From Alphaproteobacteria bacterium (GTDB taxonomy: Bacteria; Pseudomonadota; Alphaproteobacteria; SMXS01): a DNA stretch of 32,114 nucleotides. This document shows, piece after piece, positions 25,150-32,114 of this stretch; positions within the stretch are counted from its first letter, which is position 1, and each line of letters begins with the position of its first letter. The notes under the pieces were generated by a model. It saw nothing but the letters and a program-made list of their open reading frames with translations, was not told the origin of the DNA and searched no databases. Where the stretch lies: positions 1-32,114 of the forward strand of contig WGNW01000054.1 in assembly GCA_016124315.1 (NCBI GenBank), in the 5' to 3' direction. Made by a program: the position numbers and the translations under genes.

Positions 25150-27078
25150 TCATGATTCTGCATGGAAATAGTCGTAAACCCGCCGCGCGACAGCCCCGCT
25201 GATGCCCTCGGCGCTTTCCAGGTCCTCCAGCGCCGCTCCGGCGACCGCGCGGGCCGAGCCGAAATGGGCGAGCAGCGCCTTCTTGCGCGCCGGACCGATT
25301 CCCGGCACCTCGTCGAGCTGGGAACGGGTCATGGCGCCGGCCCGGCGCTGCCGGTGGGTGCCGATGGCGAAGCGGTGCACTTCGTCGCGCAGACGCTGCA
25401 GGTAATACATCACGGCGCCGCGCGGATCGAGGGTGAAGGGCGCCCGCTCCGGCATGAAGAACCGCTCGCGGCCCGCATTGCGGTCCGGGCCCTTGGCGAT
25501 GGCGACCACGGGCACGTCCTCGATGCCCAGTTCGGACAGCACTTCCGTGACCGCCGAGAGCTGGCCGGCGCCGCCGTCGATCAGCACAAGGTCGGGCCAA
25601 TGGCCGCGGCTGCGTTCCGGGTCCTCCTTGACCAGCCGGGAGAACCGGCGGGTCATTACCTCGCGCATCATGGCGTAGTCGTCGCCCGGGGTCAGGCCCT
25701 CGGTGCGGATGTTGAACTTGCGGTAGCTGTTCTTCAGGAAACCGTCGGGGCCGGCGACCACCATGGCACCGATGGCGTTGGTGCCGGAGATGTGGCTGTT
25801 GTCGTAGGCCTCGATCCGCCCGGGCGGCCCGTCCAGGTCGAAGATGTCGGCGAGTTCCGCCAGCACGCGTTGCTGGGAGGCGCTTTCCGCCTGGCGCAGG
25901 GCGAGCGCGTCCCGTGCGTTGCGCTGGGCGAGGGCGACCATGTTGGCCTTCTCGCCGCGCTTGGGCACCAGCAGCGCCACCTTGCGCGGCGCCTTCAGCG
26001 ACAGCGCCTCGGCCATCAGCGGCCGCTCGGCGAAGTCATGGCTGAGCAGGATGGAGGCGGGCGCCGGGCGGCTGTCGTAGAACTGGCCGATGAACGATTC
26101 CAGCACCTCCTCGAGGCTCTGGGAGGCGTCGTGGCGCGGGTAGTAGGCGCGGTTGCCCCAGTTCTGCCCGGCGCGCAGGAAGAACACCTGGATACAGGTC
26201 TGGCCGCCTTCCTGGTGGGCGGCGATGACGTCGGCGTCGGCGATGTCGCCGGCGGTGATGCCCTGGCGGCTCTGGATGCTGGTCAGCGCCTTGATCCGGT
26301 CGCGGATCGCCGCGGCCTGCTCGAACTCCAGCGCCTCGCTCGCCTGGTTCATCTGCGCCGACAACTCCCGCTGGATGCGTTGGCTGCGGCCGCCGAGGAA
26401 TTCGCGGGCGTCGTTCACCAGCCGGTCGTAGTCCTCGGCGCCGATGCGTCCGACGCAGGGCGCCGAGCAGCGCTTGATCTGGTAGAGCAGGCAGGGCCGG
26501 GTGCGCGAGGTGAACACGCCGTCCGAGCACGAGCGCAGCAGGAACGCCCGCTGCAGGGTGTTGATGGTCGAGTTGACCGACCCGGCCGAGGCGAACGGGC
26601 CGAAATAGTGGCCAGGGATGTTTTGGGCGCCGCGGTGCTTCTTGATCTGCGCCCAGTCACCCTCGGTGCGGATCAGGATGTAGGGGAAGCTCTTGTCGTC
26701 GCGCAGCAGCACGTTATAGGGCGGCATGAAGCGCTTGATGAGTTGCGCTTCCATCAGCAGGGCCTGGCTTTCGGTCTCCGTGGTCACCACGACAAGGTCG
26801 TGGACGCGGGAGATCATCCGCGTCACCCGGTTGGTGTGCGCCTTGCCGCTGGCGTAGGAGCCGACCCGGTTGCGAAGGTTGCGCGCCTTGCCCACATACA
26901 TAACGTCGCCATGCTGATCGAGCATGCGGTAGACGCCCGGACTGGCGGGCAGGCGCCGCGCCTTGGCGCGGATGAGGGCTCGTCCGGACAGGGGTTGTCC
27001 GGATTCGGCGACGATGACTGATTCGTCCGGGGCGTCGGCGTCGCGGCCCGGGCTTTTTTGCGAGTCAGTTGAAGTCAT
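25150..27078 (-). CDS. uvrC: excinuclease ABC subunit C
   Basis: Nuclease of UvrABC nucleotide excision repair, making both incisions around a lesion. The 642-residue product has an N-terminal GIY-YIG domain (LPASPGVYRML, MYVGKARNLRNRVGSY, about 43-120), a Cys-rich segment, a UVR helix pair (SEALEFEQAAAIRDRIKAL), the RNase-H-like endonuclease core (AYDNSHISGTNAIGAMVV) and a C-terminal double helix-hairpin-helix (LDEVPGIGPARKKALLAHFG). Start ATG 27078 is provisional: an in-frame ATG at 27165 has AAGGAGG close upstream but only 2 nt away. pgsA follows after 38 bp. Confidence 0.95.
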   Translation of the reverse strand: MTSTDSQKSPGRDADAPDESVIVAESGQPLSGRALIRAKARRLPASPGVYRMLDQHGDVMYVGKARNLRNRVGSYASGKAHTNRVTRMISRVHDLVVVTTETESQALLMEAQLIKRFMPPYNVLLRDDKSFPYILIRTEGDWAQIKKHRGAQNIPGHYFGPFASAGSVNSTINTLQRAFLLRSCSDGVFTSRTRPCLLYQIKRCSAPCVGRIGAEDYDRLVNDAREFLGGRSQRIQRELSAQMNQASEALEFEQAAAIRDRIKALTSIQSRQGITAGDIADADVIAAHQEGGQTCIQVFFLRAGQNWGNRAYYPRHDASQSLEEVLESFIGQFYDSRPAPASILLSHDFAERPLMAEALSLKAPRKVALLVPKRGEKANMVALAQRNARDALALRQAESASQQRVLAELADIFDLDGPPGRIEAYDNSHISGTNAIGAMVVAGPDGFLKNSYRKFNIRTEGLTPGDDYAMMREVMTRRFSRLVKEDPERSRGHWPDLVLIDGGAGQLSAVTEVLSELGIEDVPVVAIAKGPDRNAGRERFFMPERAPFTLDPRGAVMYYLQRLRDEVHRFAIGTHRQRRAGAMTRSQLDEVPGIGPARKKALLAHFGSARAVAGAALEDLESAEGISGAVARRVYDYFHAES

Positions 27079-27449
27079 GCTTGCAGTCAATCGGGTTAAC
27101 CATCTGGACTCTAGGACGGATTGGGCGGGCAATCCAACCGCGGCGCGGGACCGGAAAATCCCCATTGCCTCCTTGACCCTGCACTATCCACGGATTCTGT
27201 GGATAACCCTGTGCAAAAGGGCTCCCGAAAAGCCGGGGGACCGCAGAACGCTTGGAGTCCCTACAACTTGCCCATTTTTTAATCAGAAATTATAAACTAT
27301 TGAAATATATGTATTTTTTTGGCGATGCGAGTCATTGAAGTGTCACGCCAGCGTAATTTTCAATCTGTCAAGGGCCGTCTTGCGGCCGTGTGCACAACTT
27401 GCGAAGAGGAGCCCGCTGCGACGCGAAATCGGTCGATCCCCCGGTCATT
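27079..27449. other. AT-rich intergenic region with DnaA-box-like sites
   Basis: No gene is seen in these 371 bp. Positions 27274-27320 are 42 of 47 A/T in a GC-rich genome. On the minus strand, 27206-27198 reads the consensus DnaA box TTATCCACA and 27218-27210 reads TTTTGCACA, which fits TTWTNCACA. A weaker box CTATCCACG lies at 27184-27192, giving an inverted pair TATCCAC-N7-GTGGATA (27185-27205), and TTGTGCACA (minus, 27397-27389) is one mismatch off. TTAACCAT at 27096-27103 equals a CtrA half-site. A minus-strand TATAAT (27294-27289) could instead be the -10 of uvrC, though no good -35 precedes it. Confidence 0.45.
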
Positions 27450-27863
27450 TCAGGCACTTGTCCGCTCGATTTCAACACCGACGCTAGCGACATTCGCAAA
27501 TGCATCCAGCTTCTCGACCCGCACCCGGACGGCGATCACCTGATCGTTACCGAGGATGGTCTGGGCGATCTCTTCGGCCAAGGTTTCCACCAGGTTGACA
27601 TGACCGCGGCCGATCACCGCGGTGGTGTCCTTCACCACCTCCTGATAGCAGACGACATGCTCGATCCTGTCCGCCGGAAGCGGGTGGCGGTCAACGACCG
27701 AGAGGTCGAGGTTGATGCGCAGCCGCTGGGTGACGCCCCGCTCGTGGGCGTGGATGCCGATCTGCGCGTCCAGGACCAGGTCGTGGACGAACACGTGCCG
27801 GATGCGCCGGTCGGCGTCGGCGATCCGGAACGGGACGACGGAATGGCTTTCGGTCTTATTCAT
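27450..27863 (-). CDS. folB: dihydroneopterin aldolase
   Basis: Converts 7,8-dihydroneopterin to 6-hydroxymethyl-dihydropterin and glycolaldehyde in folate synthesis. The 137-residue product is a small tunnel-fold protein with IGIHAHERGVTQ (E41), VCYQEVVKD (Y73), LVETLAEEIAQ and RVEKLDAF (K118), matching the FolB active-site set. The ATG at 27863 lies inside the last codons of the upstream reductase gene, giving an 8-bp overlap and probable coupled translation; a GTG at 27869 is a possible alternative start. FolX is the nearest other family, but FolB is favoured by the E/Y/K set. Confidence 0.9.
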   Translation of the reverse strand: MNKTESHSVVPFRIADADRRIRHVFVHDLVLDAQIGIHAHERGVTQRLRINLDLSVVDRHPLPADRIEHVVCYQEVVKDTTAVIGRGHVNLVETLAEEIAQTILGNDQVIAVRVRVEKLDAFANVASVGVEIERTSA

Positions 27864-28623
27864 CCACACCCACCACGTCAGGCGTCTGCCAGGCCAGATG
27901 CTGTCCCCCGTCCAGCGCTATCATCTGACCCGTGAAGGAGCCGGCTTCAAGAATAAAGTCCATCGCCGCGACGAATTCCTCCAGCGCCGGCTTGCGCCGC
28001 AGCGGCAGCGCGTCCACCTGGCGGCCGAAGACCTGGCCCGACTGACGGGCGCTCGGCAGGGTCGGCCCCGGCGCGATCGCGTTCACCCGGATGGCGGGGG
28101 CCAGCGCCTGGGCCAGGGTCTGCGTCAGCGTCCACAGCGCCGCCTTGCTCAGCGTGTAGGAGGTGAAGCCGGGCGTGAGCCGCCACACCCGCTGGTCGAT
28201 CAGGTTGACGACGTTGCCCGCTTCGCCGGCCGGGAGCTGGCCGGCCAGCCGCTGGGTCAGCACGAAGGGAGCCCGCAGGTTGGTGTCGAGGTGCCGGTCC
28301 CAGCTCTCGCGCGTCGCCGACAGCGCCTCGTCCCGCTCGAACACCGAGGCGTTGTTGACCAGGCAGGTGACTGGTCCCAGCGCCTCGGCGGCGCGGCCCA
28401 TCAGCGCCTGGGTGTCGGCCTCGTCGGACAGGTCGGCCGCGACCGCCGCCGCCCGCACGCCGAGTGCCCGGATCTCCTCGACGGTAGCGAGGGCGGCCTC
28501 GGCGGAGTGGTGATAGTGCACCGCCACCGCCCAGCCGCGCCCGGCGAGCCCGAGCGCGATGGCGCGGCCGATCCGCGCGCCGGCGCCGGTGACCAGCGCT
28601 GTCCTGATGGTGGTGTCGCTCAT
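27856..28623 (-). CDS. folM: pteridine-reductase-like SDR (FolM type)
   Basis: A 255-residue SDR with features of PTR1/FolM pteridine reductases, which reduce dihydrofolate, dihydromonapterin or dihydrobiopterin with NADPH. The nucleotide motif is TGAGARIG with Arg17, and the second strand carries HYHHS (36-40), nearly the HYHRS of PTR1. The catalytic triple is Asp143-Tyr156-Lys160 (NLIDQR and SYTLSK): Asp replaces the classical Ser, with the 13- and 4-residue spacing of PTR1. It overlaps folB by 8 bp. Function as a dihydrofolate or monapterin reductase is inferred from these residues and from the folB link. Confidence 0.82.
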   Translation of the reverse strand: MSDTTIRTALVTGAGARIGRAIALGLAGRGWAVAVHYHHSAEAALATVEEIRALGVRAAAVAADLSDEADTQALMGRAAEALGPVTCLVNNASVFERDEALSATRESWDRHLDTNLRAPFVLTQRLAGQLPAGEAGNVVNLIDQRVWRLTPGFTSYTLSKAALWTLTQTLAQALAPAIRVNAIAPGPTLPSARQSGQVFGRQVDALPLRRKPALEEFVAAMDFILEAGSFTGQMIALDGGQHLAWQTPDVVGVDE

Positions 28624-28658
28624 GAACCGTGAAGCGCCTTCGCTGTGGCTGTTGGCCG

Positions 28659-28691
28659 TCTCCTATATAGGAGAACCGTCCGGCAATGAAA
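28659..28691 (-). promoter_or_regulatory. folM-folB promoter with 16-bp palindrome
   Basis: On the minus strand TTTCAT (28691-28686), 16 bp and TATATA (28669-28664) form a sigma-70-like promoter about 32 bp upstream of the folM ATG. A perfect 16-bp palindrome, TCTCCTATATAGGAGA (28659-28674), is centred on the -10. A repressor bound there would block polymerase. The protein that might bind it is not known. Confidence 0.5.
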
Positions 28692-28701
28692 GCCGTGGCC
28701 G

Positions 28702-28718
28702 CCGGGCGAGGCGCCCGG
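28702..28718 (-). terminator. short GC hairpin after biuH-like gene
   Basis: CCGGGCG and CGCCCGG (28702-28708 and 28712-28718) form a 7-bp perfect stem with a 3-nt loop, 29 bp after the hydrolase stop. No T tract follows on the minus strand, so termination would have to be Rho-assisted. Chance formation in GC-rich DNA is quite possible. Confidence 0.3.
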
Positions 28719-28746
28719 GGCGGTGCGCGGGGGCGGAGACGTCGCC

Positions 28747-29430
28747 TCACGGCAGGTGGTCGAGCAGCTCCCGCGAGCCGGCGACGGCGCCGAACACGCC
28801 GCCCTGCATCTTGATCATGCGTACGGCGTGGTCGTGGTTGGCCCGGTCGGTCGCGGCGCAGCAGTCGTCCAGCAGCAGGCATTCAAAGCCGCGGTCGTTG
28901 GCCTCGCGCATGGTGGTATGGACGCAGACGTCGGTGGTGACGCCGGTCAGGATGAGATTGACGATGCCGCGGGTGTGCAGCACCAGCTCCAGATCGGTGG
29001 CGTAGAACGAGCCCTTGCCCGGCTTGTCGACGATCGGTTCGCCGGGGCGCGGGCTGAGCTCGGGGATCAGCTCCCAGCCCGGCTCGCCGCGCACCAGGAT
29101 GCGGCCGTTGGGATCCTCGTCGCCGATGCCGGCGCCGATGCGCCGCGAGCGCCAGCGCTTGTTGACCGGCAGGTCGGAGAGGTCGGGCCGGTGGCCTTCG
29201 CGGGTGTGGATGATCAGGAAGCCGCGGCCGCGCATGGCGTCGAGCACCGCGGCGATGTGGGGGATCGGCGCGCGCATCAGCGAAAGGTCGTAGCCCATGC
29301 GGTCGACATAGCCGCCGGGGCCGCAGAAGTCGGTCTGCATGTCGATGACGATCAGCGCCGTGTTGTCGGGAAGCAGCCGGCCGTCGAACGGCCAGGGATA
29401 GGGATCGGCGGGGATGTAGCGCTCGGTCAT
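28747..29430 (-). CDS. biuH: biuret hydrolase-like cysteine hydrolase
   Basis: Isochorismatase-superfamily amidase of 227 residues that closely resembles biuret amidohydrolase BiuH of Rhizobium leguminosarum, which turns biuret into allophanate and ammonia. The catalytic triad is D30 ([10 protein letters not shown]), K136 ([10 protein letters not shown]) and C169 ([17 protein letters not shown]). Q209 (KMQGGVFG) matches the Gln reported for biuret binding in BiuH, as recalled from that work. [19 protein letters not shown] and IGAGIGD also match it. RutB and nicotinamidase are less likely because they lack these segments. It is the last gene of a cluster led by a permease and a second hydrolase. 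No allophanate hydrolase is in the window. Confidence 0.85.
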   Translation of the reverse strand: MTERYIPADPYPWPFDGRLLPDNTALIVIDMQTDFCGPGGYVDRMGYDLSLMRAPIPHIAAVLDAMRGRGFLIIHTREGHRPDLSDLPVNKRWRSRRIGAGIGDEDPNGRILVRGEPGWELIPELSPRPGEPIVDKPGKGSFYATDLELVLHTRGIVNLILTGVTTDVCVHTTMREANDRGFECLLLDDCCAATDRANHDHAVRMIKMQGGVFGAVAGSRELLDHLP

Positions 29431-29450
29431 GGTCGTACCGGCGGGGGTCC

Positions 29451-29476
29451 GCGGGCCGCCTCCGGCGGCGGCCCGC
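29451..29476 (-). other. 10-bp hairpin between permease and biuH-like gene
   Basis: GCGGGCCGCC (29451-29460) pairs perfectly with GGCGGCCCGC (29467-29476) around a 6-nt loop, in the 64-bp gap between the permease stop and the hydrolase start. It has no T tract. It may protect an mRNA end or reduce read-through into the last gene. Confidence 0.5.
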
Positions 29477-29494
29477 TCGCCGGCCGCCCTCGTG

Positions 29495-31048
29495 TCAGAT
29501 CTTGGCTTCCGATTTCTGCTGATAGACGAAGGCGAGGCAGACCAGGCCCATCATCAGATAGCCGACCGCGACCGGCGTGGAGTTGCCGAATCCCAGGGCG
29601 GTGCCGTTTATGAAACCGAAGAAGGCCAGGACCGCGCCGGCCAGGGAGTAGGCCGCCGCGTGGACGAATTTCCGGTCGATGATGAAGGCGGCGATGGCGC
29701 CCAGCACCATGCCGGCGAGCACGGCGCCGCCGCCCAGCAGCTCCATGCCGTGATAGATCACTCCGGCGCCCGCCAGCTTGTCCATGCCGACCGCGGCCGC
29801 GCTGGTGCCGGCGGCGTTGAGGGCGCCGTCGATCTGGTTCTGCGCCCAGGCGGCGATGTTGGGCAGGATGGCGAGGACGACGGCGGGGGCGTGCTCGGCG
29901 GGTGTCGCCTGGAACGACTGGGCGCCGATCACCAGGCCGATATAGAGCAGGATGGGCACGATGGTGACCAGCGGCACCACCGCCAGCAACAGGGCGGTCA
30001 GGCCGAGGAAGCAGACGATGGCGATCACCACGCCTGTGGCCAGCGAATAGCCGATGCGGCCGCCGACCGCCTTCCAGCCGGGGTGCCCGATGTAGACGGC
30101 GGGCGGGAACGGGCTGCCCAGGATGGAGCCGACCATGGCGCCCAGGCCGTCGGCCACCAGCACCTTGCGCAGGTCGTAGTCGTCGCCGGCGGCGGCGGCG
30201 CTCTCCACGTTGTTCATGCCCTCGGTGAAATTGTAGATGCCCAGCGGCACGGCGGTGACCAGCAACGGCCCGATGTTGCCGAGGCCGGCGAGGAATGCGC
30301 CGCCGGGGATCGGCGGATGCACCGAGAACTGGGCGAACGAGGCGCCCACGGCGGCCGGGTCCATGATCGCGTCGATGCCGCTGACCGTCGCGGCCCACGC
30401 CAGGAGGGTGCCCAGCACCACCGCGACCAGGCCCGCCGGGGCGTTGAGCGGCAGCTTCATGTTGGCCGTCCAGCAGGCGAGGATGACGGCGAGCGTCAGG
30501 AAGCCCAGCCACGGCGTCTCCCAGCTCTGGAACGCCGGCCGCATGGAGATGAAGGCGATGGAGATGCCGGCCAGGGTGCCGAGCATGGCGGCCCGGGGCG
30601 TCCACTTGCGCACCGTCGGTCCGACGAAGGCGCCGAGGAAGACGATGACGCCGATGACGAACGCCCAGGCGAGCCCCGCCTCCCAAGCCAGGATCGGATC
30701 GGTGGTCTTCAGGTACACCGGCAGCATGATCAGGAACACGACGATGAACATGTGCGGCACGCTGGGGCCGTAGGGCAGGGCGGTCACATCGGTCCGTCCC
30801 GTCCGCTGCGCCAGCCTGTACGCCAGGTAGGCGTAGAACAGATTGCCGATGGGCAGGGCGATGCCGAGCGCCGGCAGGATGCGGCCGTAGACGATGTCGT
30901 CGGGCAGCTTGACCACGCCGAGGCACAGGCCGGTGAGTACGATCACGTTCAGCACCACGTTGGTGAACAGCCCGAAGAAGCCGTTCCAGTCGCCCGACAC
31001 CCACCATTTGGGCTGGAATGCCGAGCCTCCCATAGTCATCGTTGACAT
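29495..31048 (-). CDS. NCS2/COG2252-like permease
   Basis: A 517-residue polytopic membrane protein with about 13 hydrophobic helices, resembling the COG2252 group of xanthine/uracil/vitamin C-type permeases, distantly related to AzgA. Family-like segments are [18 protein letters not shown] near residue 90, [20 protein letters not shown]-type [18 protein letters not shown], and [19 protein letters not shown] with [20 protein letters not shown], which replace the usual purine-permease motifs. AAGGAGAGGG precedes the ATG at 31048. Flanked by two ureide-type hydrolases on the same strand (gaps 34 and 64 bp), it most plausibly imports their substrate; the substrate itself cannot be read from sequence. 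Confidence 0.82.
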   Translation of the reverse strand: MSTMTMGGSAFQPKWWVSGDWNGFFGLFTNVVLNVIVLTGLCLGVVKLPDDIVYGRILPALGIALPIGNLFYAYLAYRLAQRTGRTDVTALPYGPSVPHMFIVVFLIMLPVYLKTTDPILAWEAGLAWAFVIGVIVFLGAFVGPTVRKWTPRAAMLGTLAGISIAFISMRPAFQSWETPWLGFLTLAVILACWTANMKLPLNAPAGLVAVVLGTLLAWAATVSGIDAIMDPAAVGASFAQFSVHPPIPGGAFLAGLGNIGPLLVTAVPLGIYNFTEGMNNVESAAAAGDDYDLRKVLVADGLGAMVGSILGSPFPPAVYIGHPGWKAVGGRIGYSLATGVVIAIVCFLGLTALLLAVVPLVTIVPILLYIGLVIGAQSFQATPAEHAPAVVLAILPNIAAWAQNQIDGALNAAGTSAAAVGMDKLAGAGVIYHGMELLGGGAVLAGMVLGAIAAFIIDRKFVHAAAYSLAGAVLAFFGFINGTALGFGNSTPVAVGYLMMGLVCLAFVYQQKSEAKI

Positions 31049-31082
31049 GTTCCCTCTCCTTGTTGGCTGAAAGCGGACGGCG

Positions 31083-31745
31083 TCAGGTCAGGGCCGCGAC
31101 CAGGGCGGGCGAGCTGCCCACCCAGCCGAAGATTCCGCCCTGGGCCTTGATCATGCGCAGCGCCATGTCCTGGAATTCCGGGAAGTAGGAGCCGACGCAG
31201 TCCTCGGGGACGAGGCAGTCGAAGCCCCGGTCGTTCGCCTCCCGCACGGTCGTGTTGACGCACACCTCGGTGGTGACGCCGCAGACGATCAGCTTCTCGA
31301 TGCCGCGGTTGCGCAGCACCGAATCCAGGTCGGTGGCGTGGAAGGCGCCCTTGCCGGGCTTGTCGACAACCGGCTCGCCGTCGGCCGGCGCCAGCTCGGG
31401 GATGATGTCGTGGCCCACCTCGCCGCGCACCAGGATGCGGCCCATCGGGCCGGGGTCGCCGATGGTGACCGGGAACCTGCCGCGGCGCTTCTTCGCCGGC
31501 GGCAGGTCCCCCAGGTCCGGCCTGTGCCCCTCCCGAGTATGGATCACCAGCATGCCTGCGGCGCGCGCCGCCTGCAGCAGCTCGCGGGTCGGTTCGATGG
31601 TCCGGCGCAGCAGCGAGACGTCGTTGCCCAGCGCCTCGCCGAAGCCGCCGGGCTCGAGGAAGTCCCGCTGCATGTCGATGATGACGAGGGCGGTCCGGCC
31701 CACGTCGAACTCGAAGGCATAAGGCTCGGCGTCGACGCTCAACAT
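31083..31745 (-). CDS. triuret hydrolase-like cysteine hydrolase
   Basis: A second isochorismatase-superfamily amidase, 220 residues, paralogous to the hydrolase at 28747-29430. The triad is D24 ([10 protein letters not shown]), K129 ([10 protein letters not shown]) and C162 ([17 protein letters not shown]), with Q202 (IKAQGGIFG) at the biuret-Gln position. [30 protein letters not shown] and ESYFPEF-like [13 protein letters not shown] resemble the triuret-hydrolase (TrtA) type as recalled, rather than BiuH. TrtA would release ammonia from triuret to give, after decarboxylation, biuret. ATG 31745 has AGGAG eight bases upstream; the longer frame to 31832 adds a non-family leader. Exact substrate is uncertain. 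Confidence 0.78.
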   Translation of the reverse strand: MLSVDAEPYAFEFDVGRTALVIIDMQRDFLEPGGFGEALGNDVSLLRRTIEPTRELLQAARAAGMLVIHTREGHRPDLGDLPPAKKRRGRFPVTIGDPGPMGRILVRGEVGHDIIPELAPADGEPVVDKPGKGAFHATDLDSVLRNRGIEKLIVCGVTTEVCVNTTVREANDRGFDCLVPEDCVGSYFPEFQDMALRMIKAQGGIFGWVGSSPALVAALT

Positions 31746-31779
31746 CGGGTCTACTCCTGGCTTGTCATGCGGGAAGGGG

Positions 31780-31796
31780 GCGGCCGCGACGGCCGC
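31780..31796 (-). terminator. GC-rich hairpin between outer-membrane and hydrolase genes
   Basis: GCGGCCG (31780-31786) and CGGCCGC (31790-31796) form a 7-bp stem with a CGA loop in the 89-bp gap before the hydrolase gene. It could attenuate read-through from the outer-membrane protein gene. No T tract is present. Confidence 0.3.
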
Positions 31797-31834
31797 GTCA
31801 ACGACTGGGTCCGTGCAAATTCCGCGCCGCATGG

Positions 31835-32113
31835 TCAGAAGCCCATGCCGATGCTGAACGAGCCCACGACCACGTCCTTGTGGGGGCCGTCCACCGGATC
31901 GGCGGTCCCGGTCAGGGTCTGGGCGAAGCGGAGCTGCTTGTTGAGGATGGCGTAGTACTGGACGCCGACCGCCGTGTACCAGTTGCCGTAGCTGGACGGG
32001 ATGAACTGCAGCGGCAGCTTGAGCGTCAGCCCGGTGCTGAACACGCCGACGTTCTGGCTGCCGCCCCAGTACGACTTGGGGCCGACGGTGACCCAGGTGG
32101 GCGCGCTCAGCGT
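31835..32113 (-). CDS. outer-membrane beta-barrel protein, C-terminal part (5' end outside window)
   Basis: The frame runs off the right edge; 92 residues up to the stop are visible. They show alternating polar/hydrophobic residues with aromatics ([40 protein letters not shown]) and end in Phe, the C-terminal signature recognised by the BAM machinery. Two or three amphipathic strands can be drawn, each turning at a Gly/Asp-rich loop ([13 protein letters not shown]). The family is not identified; a porin or FadL-like transporter is possible. It lies on the same strand as the permease and hydrolases, 89 bp from the TrtA-like gene. Confidence 0.7.
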   Translation of the reverse strand, partial: TLSAPTWVTVGPKSYWGGSQNVGVFSTGLTLKLPLQFIPSSYGNWYTAVGVQYYAILNKQLRFAQTLTGTADPVDGPHKDVVVGSFSIGMGF

Positions 32114-32114
32114 G

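Noticed and set aside
25162-27021. 619-residue plus-strand frame opposite uvrC
   Set aside because: Antisense shadow of uvrC.
27366-27371. Perfect TTGACA on the minus strand upstream of uvrC
   Set aside because: No acceptable -10 hexamer 16-18 bp away (GCGTGA is found), so not called a promoter.
28747-29430. RutB ureidoacrylate hydrolase or nicotinamidase identity
   Set aside because: [21 protein letters not shown] and the Q209 position match biuret hydrolase; the RutB and PncA hallmarks are missing and no rut genes are near.

Overview
The window is about 32 kb of GC-rich, densely packed bacterial chromosome. Codon use, the separate petA-petB-petC genes, the ctc(L25)-pth-ychF order, the lgt/NDUFAF7-like methyltransferase/pgeF cluster and an acidic-tailed L25 all point to an alphaproteobacterium, most likely Rhodospirillales-like. 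That placement is inferred from gene content. No tRNA, rRNA, CRISPR array, insertion sequence or phage gene was found.

Layout. 3-1289: 3' part of citramalate synthase, then a hairpin terminator and a 661-bp gene-poor gap with AT-rich palindromes. 1951-4914: overlapping operon GNAT, DUF1285, NudL-type Nudix, CCA-adding enzyme. 4927-6239 (minus): trmL-hemF. 6414-9035: petABC, the cytochrome bc1 complex, followed by a secreted unknown, then mtnP-apt (methylthioadenosine and adenine salvage) and a second small secreted unknown. 11969-16474 (minus): prs, rplY, pth, ychF, MaoC-like and dienelactone-hydrolase-like genes. 16546-19206 (minus): lgt, methyltransferase, pgeF. 19318-21955 (plus): ubiK, YbjN-domain gene, proC, an SDR. 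21952-23436: MarR regulator divergent from a branched-chain aminotransferase. 23406-27078 (minus): uvrC, pgsA, moaD, moaE, GGCT-like. 27079-27449: AT-rich gap with DnaA-box-like sites. 27450-28623 (minus): a pteridine-reductase-like folM overlapping folB. 28747-32113 (minus): an accessory-looking cluster with two paralogous cysteine hydrolases flanking a COG2252-like permease, preceded by the end of an outer-membrane beta-barrel gene.

Most of the window is core metabolism. The most distinctive part is the right-hand cluster. One hydrolase closely resembles biuret hydrolase BiuH and the other resembles the triuret hydrolase TrtA type. With a porin-like protein and an inner-membrane permease, this reads as a self-contained uptake and stepwise hydrolysis route for small ureide nitrogen compounds. 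Smaller points of interest are a MoaD whose Gly-Gly is followed by Arg-Pro, a 17-bp tandem duplication at the moaD/moaE junction, a 16-bp palindrome on the folM-folB promoter, and a MarR operator candidate over its own start codon.
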